64,000 nucleotides of DNA from Emiliania huxleyi CCMP1516. Its lineage: Eukaryota; Haptophyta; Isochrysidales; Noelaerhabdaceae. Made by a program: the position numbers and the translations under genes. This document shows, piece by piece, positions 63,258 to 64,000 of this stretch. Where the stretch lies: assembly GCF_000372725.1 (NCBI RefSeq), contig NW_005197877.1, positions 253,794 to 317,793 of the forward strand, written 5' to 3'. Positions within the stretch are counted from its first letter, which is position 1; each line of letters starts with the position of its first letter. The notes below the pieces were generated by a model. That model searched no databases. It saw only the letters and a program-made list of their open reading frames with translations, and was not told the DNA's origin.

Positions 63258-63917
63258 CCCTGTCACCAATATTCCCGGTGCTGTGCGGCTTCTCCTTCTG
63301 CATCCTCTCCGTCATCTTCCTCTTCTTCCTCCTCCTCTTCGCTCTCGACCAGAAGATCGTCCGGCACGAGTTCCAGGTGGCCTGCGTCCAGTCCACGCGC
63401 GCCGGCTGCATCCTCAACATCCCGGGCATCGTGATGGGCACCATCGTGCTCTCCTCCGGCACCTCCGTCCCCGACTCGCTCTCCTCCATCGTCGTCGCGC
63501 GCAAGGGCGAGGGCGACATGGCCATCGCAAATGTGCCATCGCAAACGTGCTCGGCGTCCAACGTGCCGCGGGCGCCCCCCTCCCCCTGCCTGGGGCACAA
63601 GAGCACAACACACAACGCCCCCCCCCCCCCCCCAGATCCTCGTCATCACCAAGTTCCTGGTGCTGTGCGGCTTCTCCTTCTGCGTCCTCTCCGTCATCCT
63701 CCTCCTCTTCTTCCTCTTCCTCTTCGCTCTCGACCGGAAGATCGTCTGGTACGACGTCGCCGCCGCCCTCGCCGCCGCCGCGCTCGCGTCGCCGTCGCCG
63801 CCGCCCTCGCCGCCCTCGCCCTCGCCGCCGCTCGACTGCCCGTGCCTCGCCGCCTACCCGGCCGGCGTCAGCCTCGTGAGCGGCGAGGTGCATGTCGTCA
63901 CGGCGGACGGCGTGTGA
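63258..63917 (+). CDS. K-dependent Na/Ca exchanger (NCKX-like) C-terminal part, exon duplicated
   Basis: Exon about 63265-63535 encodes IPVLCGFSFCILSVIFLFFL (membrane helix), then ACVQSTRAGCILNIPGIVMG, TIVLSSGTSVPDSLSSIVVA and RKGEGDMAIANV, the alpha-2 signature of NCKX and related cation exchangers (GTSxPD...GxGxMAxxN). After an intron ending CCCCCCAG at 63634 a second exon reads ILVITKFLVLCGFSFCVLSV, ILLLFFLFLFALDRKIV. It repeats the membrane helix of the first exon almost exactly, then ends in a Pro/Ser linker and VSLVSGEVHVVTADGV with a stop at 63917. GCCATCGCAAA(T/C)GTG is duplicated in tandem near 63521-63550, again at an exon edge. The alpha-1 half and the start are not in the window, so this is a fragment, a pseudogene or a rearranged gene. 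Confidence 0.6.
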
Positions 63918-64000
63918 GCCTCGCGCACCCCGGCACGTACGGCCTCCACACGGGTCGAGCACGAGCGGTGCTACGCCGACCCGGCCGCGTGCAACACCGA
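63918..64000. other. Window edge
   Basis: Too short to assign. Confidence 0.3.

Overview
The window looks like nuclear DNA of a GC-rich unicellular alga. A haptophyte such as Emiliania or Chrysochromulina, or another GC-rich alga such as a pelagophyte, fits best, but this is inference. The evidence is: multi-exon genes on both strands, many GC-AG as well as GT-AG introns, strong G/C third-position bias, eukaryotic domain architectures (F-box/RCC1, ankyrin/U-box, A20/AN1, BTB, SET, ABCG, AGC kinase, LAMTOR-like), abundant microsatellites, and interspersed repeats including a non-LTR retrotransposon. No operons, rRNA, convincing tRNA or CRISPR were seen.

Layout. 1-1.4 kb: MYND zinc-finger/TPR gene (minus, runs off the left edge). 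2.8-3.7 kb: LAMTOR3-like Ragulator subunit (plus, four phase-consistent exons). 4-6.8 kb: low-complexity and repeat DNA with uncertain coding fragments. 6.9-8.5 kb: large secreted protein. 8.67-9.57 kb: long-TIR foldback transposon with an 8-bp target-site duplication. 11.9-13.3 kb: F-box/RCC1 protein. 14.3-16.8 kb: aconitase-X fusion (minus), only 10 nt from the end of a small unknown gene. 17.8-19.9 kb: ankyrin/U-box protein. 22.2-22.9 kb: A20/AN1 protein. 23.8-27.6 kb: SET-domain gene (minus). 28.3-29.8 kb: secreted/sulfotransferase-like locus. 30.5-31.6 kb: SAM methyltransferase. 34.9-36.0 kb: BTB protein. 37.9-42.0 kb: ABCG half-transporter (minus). 42.5-45.1 kb: AGC kinase whose 3' end runs antisense into a secreted-protein fragment. 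45.4-47.4 kb: leucine-rich-repeat protein. 49.5-53.3 kb: apparent fusion of a TauD-type dioxygenase and an acetamidase/formamidase. 53.3-56.4 kb: degenerate non-LTR retrotransposon. 56.9-59.6 kb: ABC-class ATPase. 63.2-63.9 kb: K-dependent Na/Ca exchanger fragment.

The most striking signal is in the introns. In at least five genes the first 16-30 bp of the downstream exon is duplicated at the other end of the intron. The upstream copy supplies the GT or GC donor, and the AG acceptor sits immediately before the downstream copy. The space between is filled by a short tandem array with a unit of about 10-13 bp, and the unit differs from intron to intron. In several places the whole exon-edge-plus-intron module is itself tandemly amplified, for example five perfect 74-bp units at 44561-44930. 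This looks like a recent, continuing intron-gain process resembling introners, but with unusually long flanking duplications and a satellite filler instead of a conserved transposon body.

The genes do not form a pathway. They are ordinary dispersed eukaryotic genes. Exon boundaries are given where phase could be checked by eye and are otherwise approximate.
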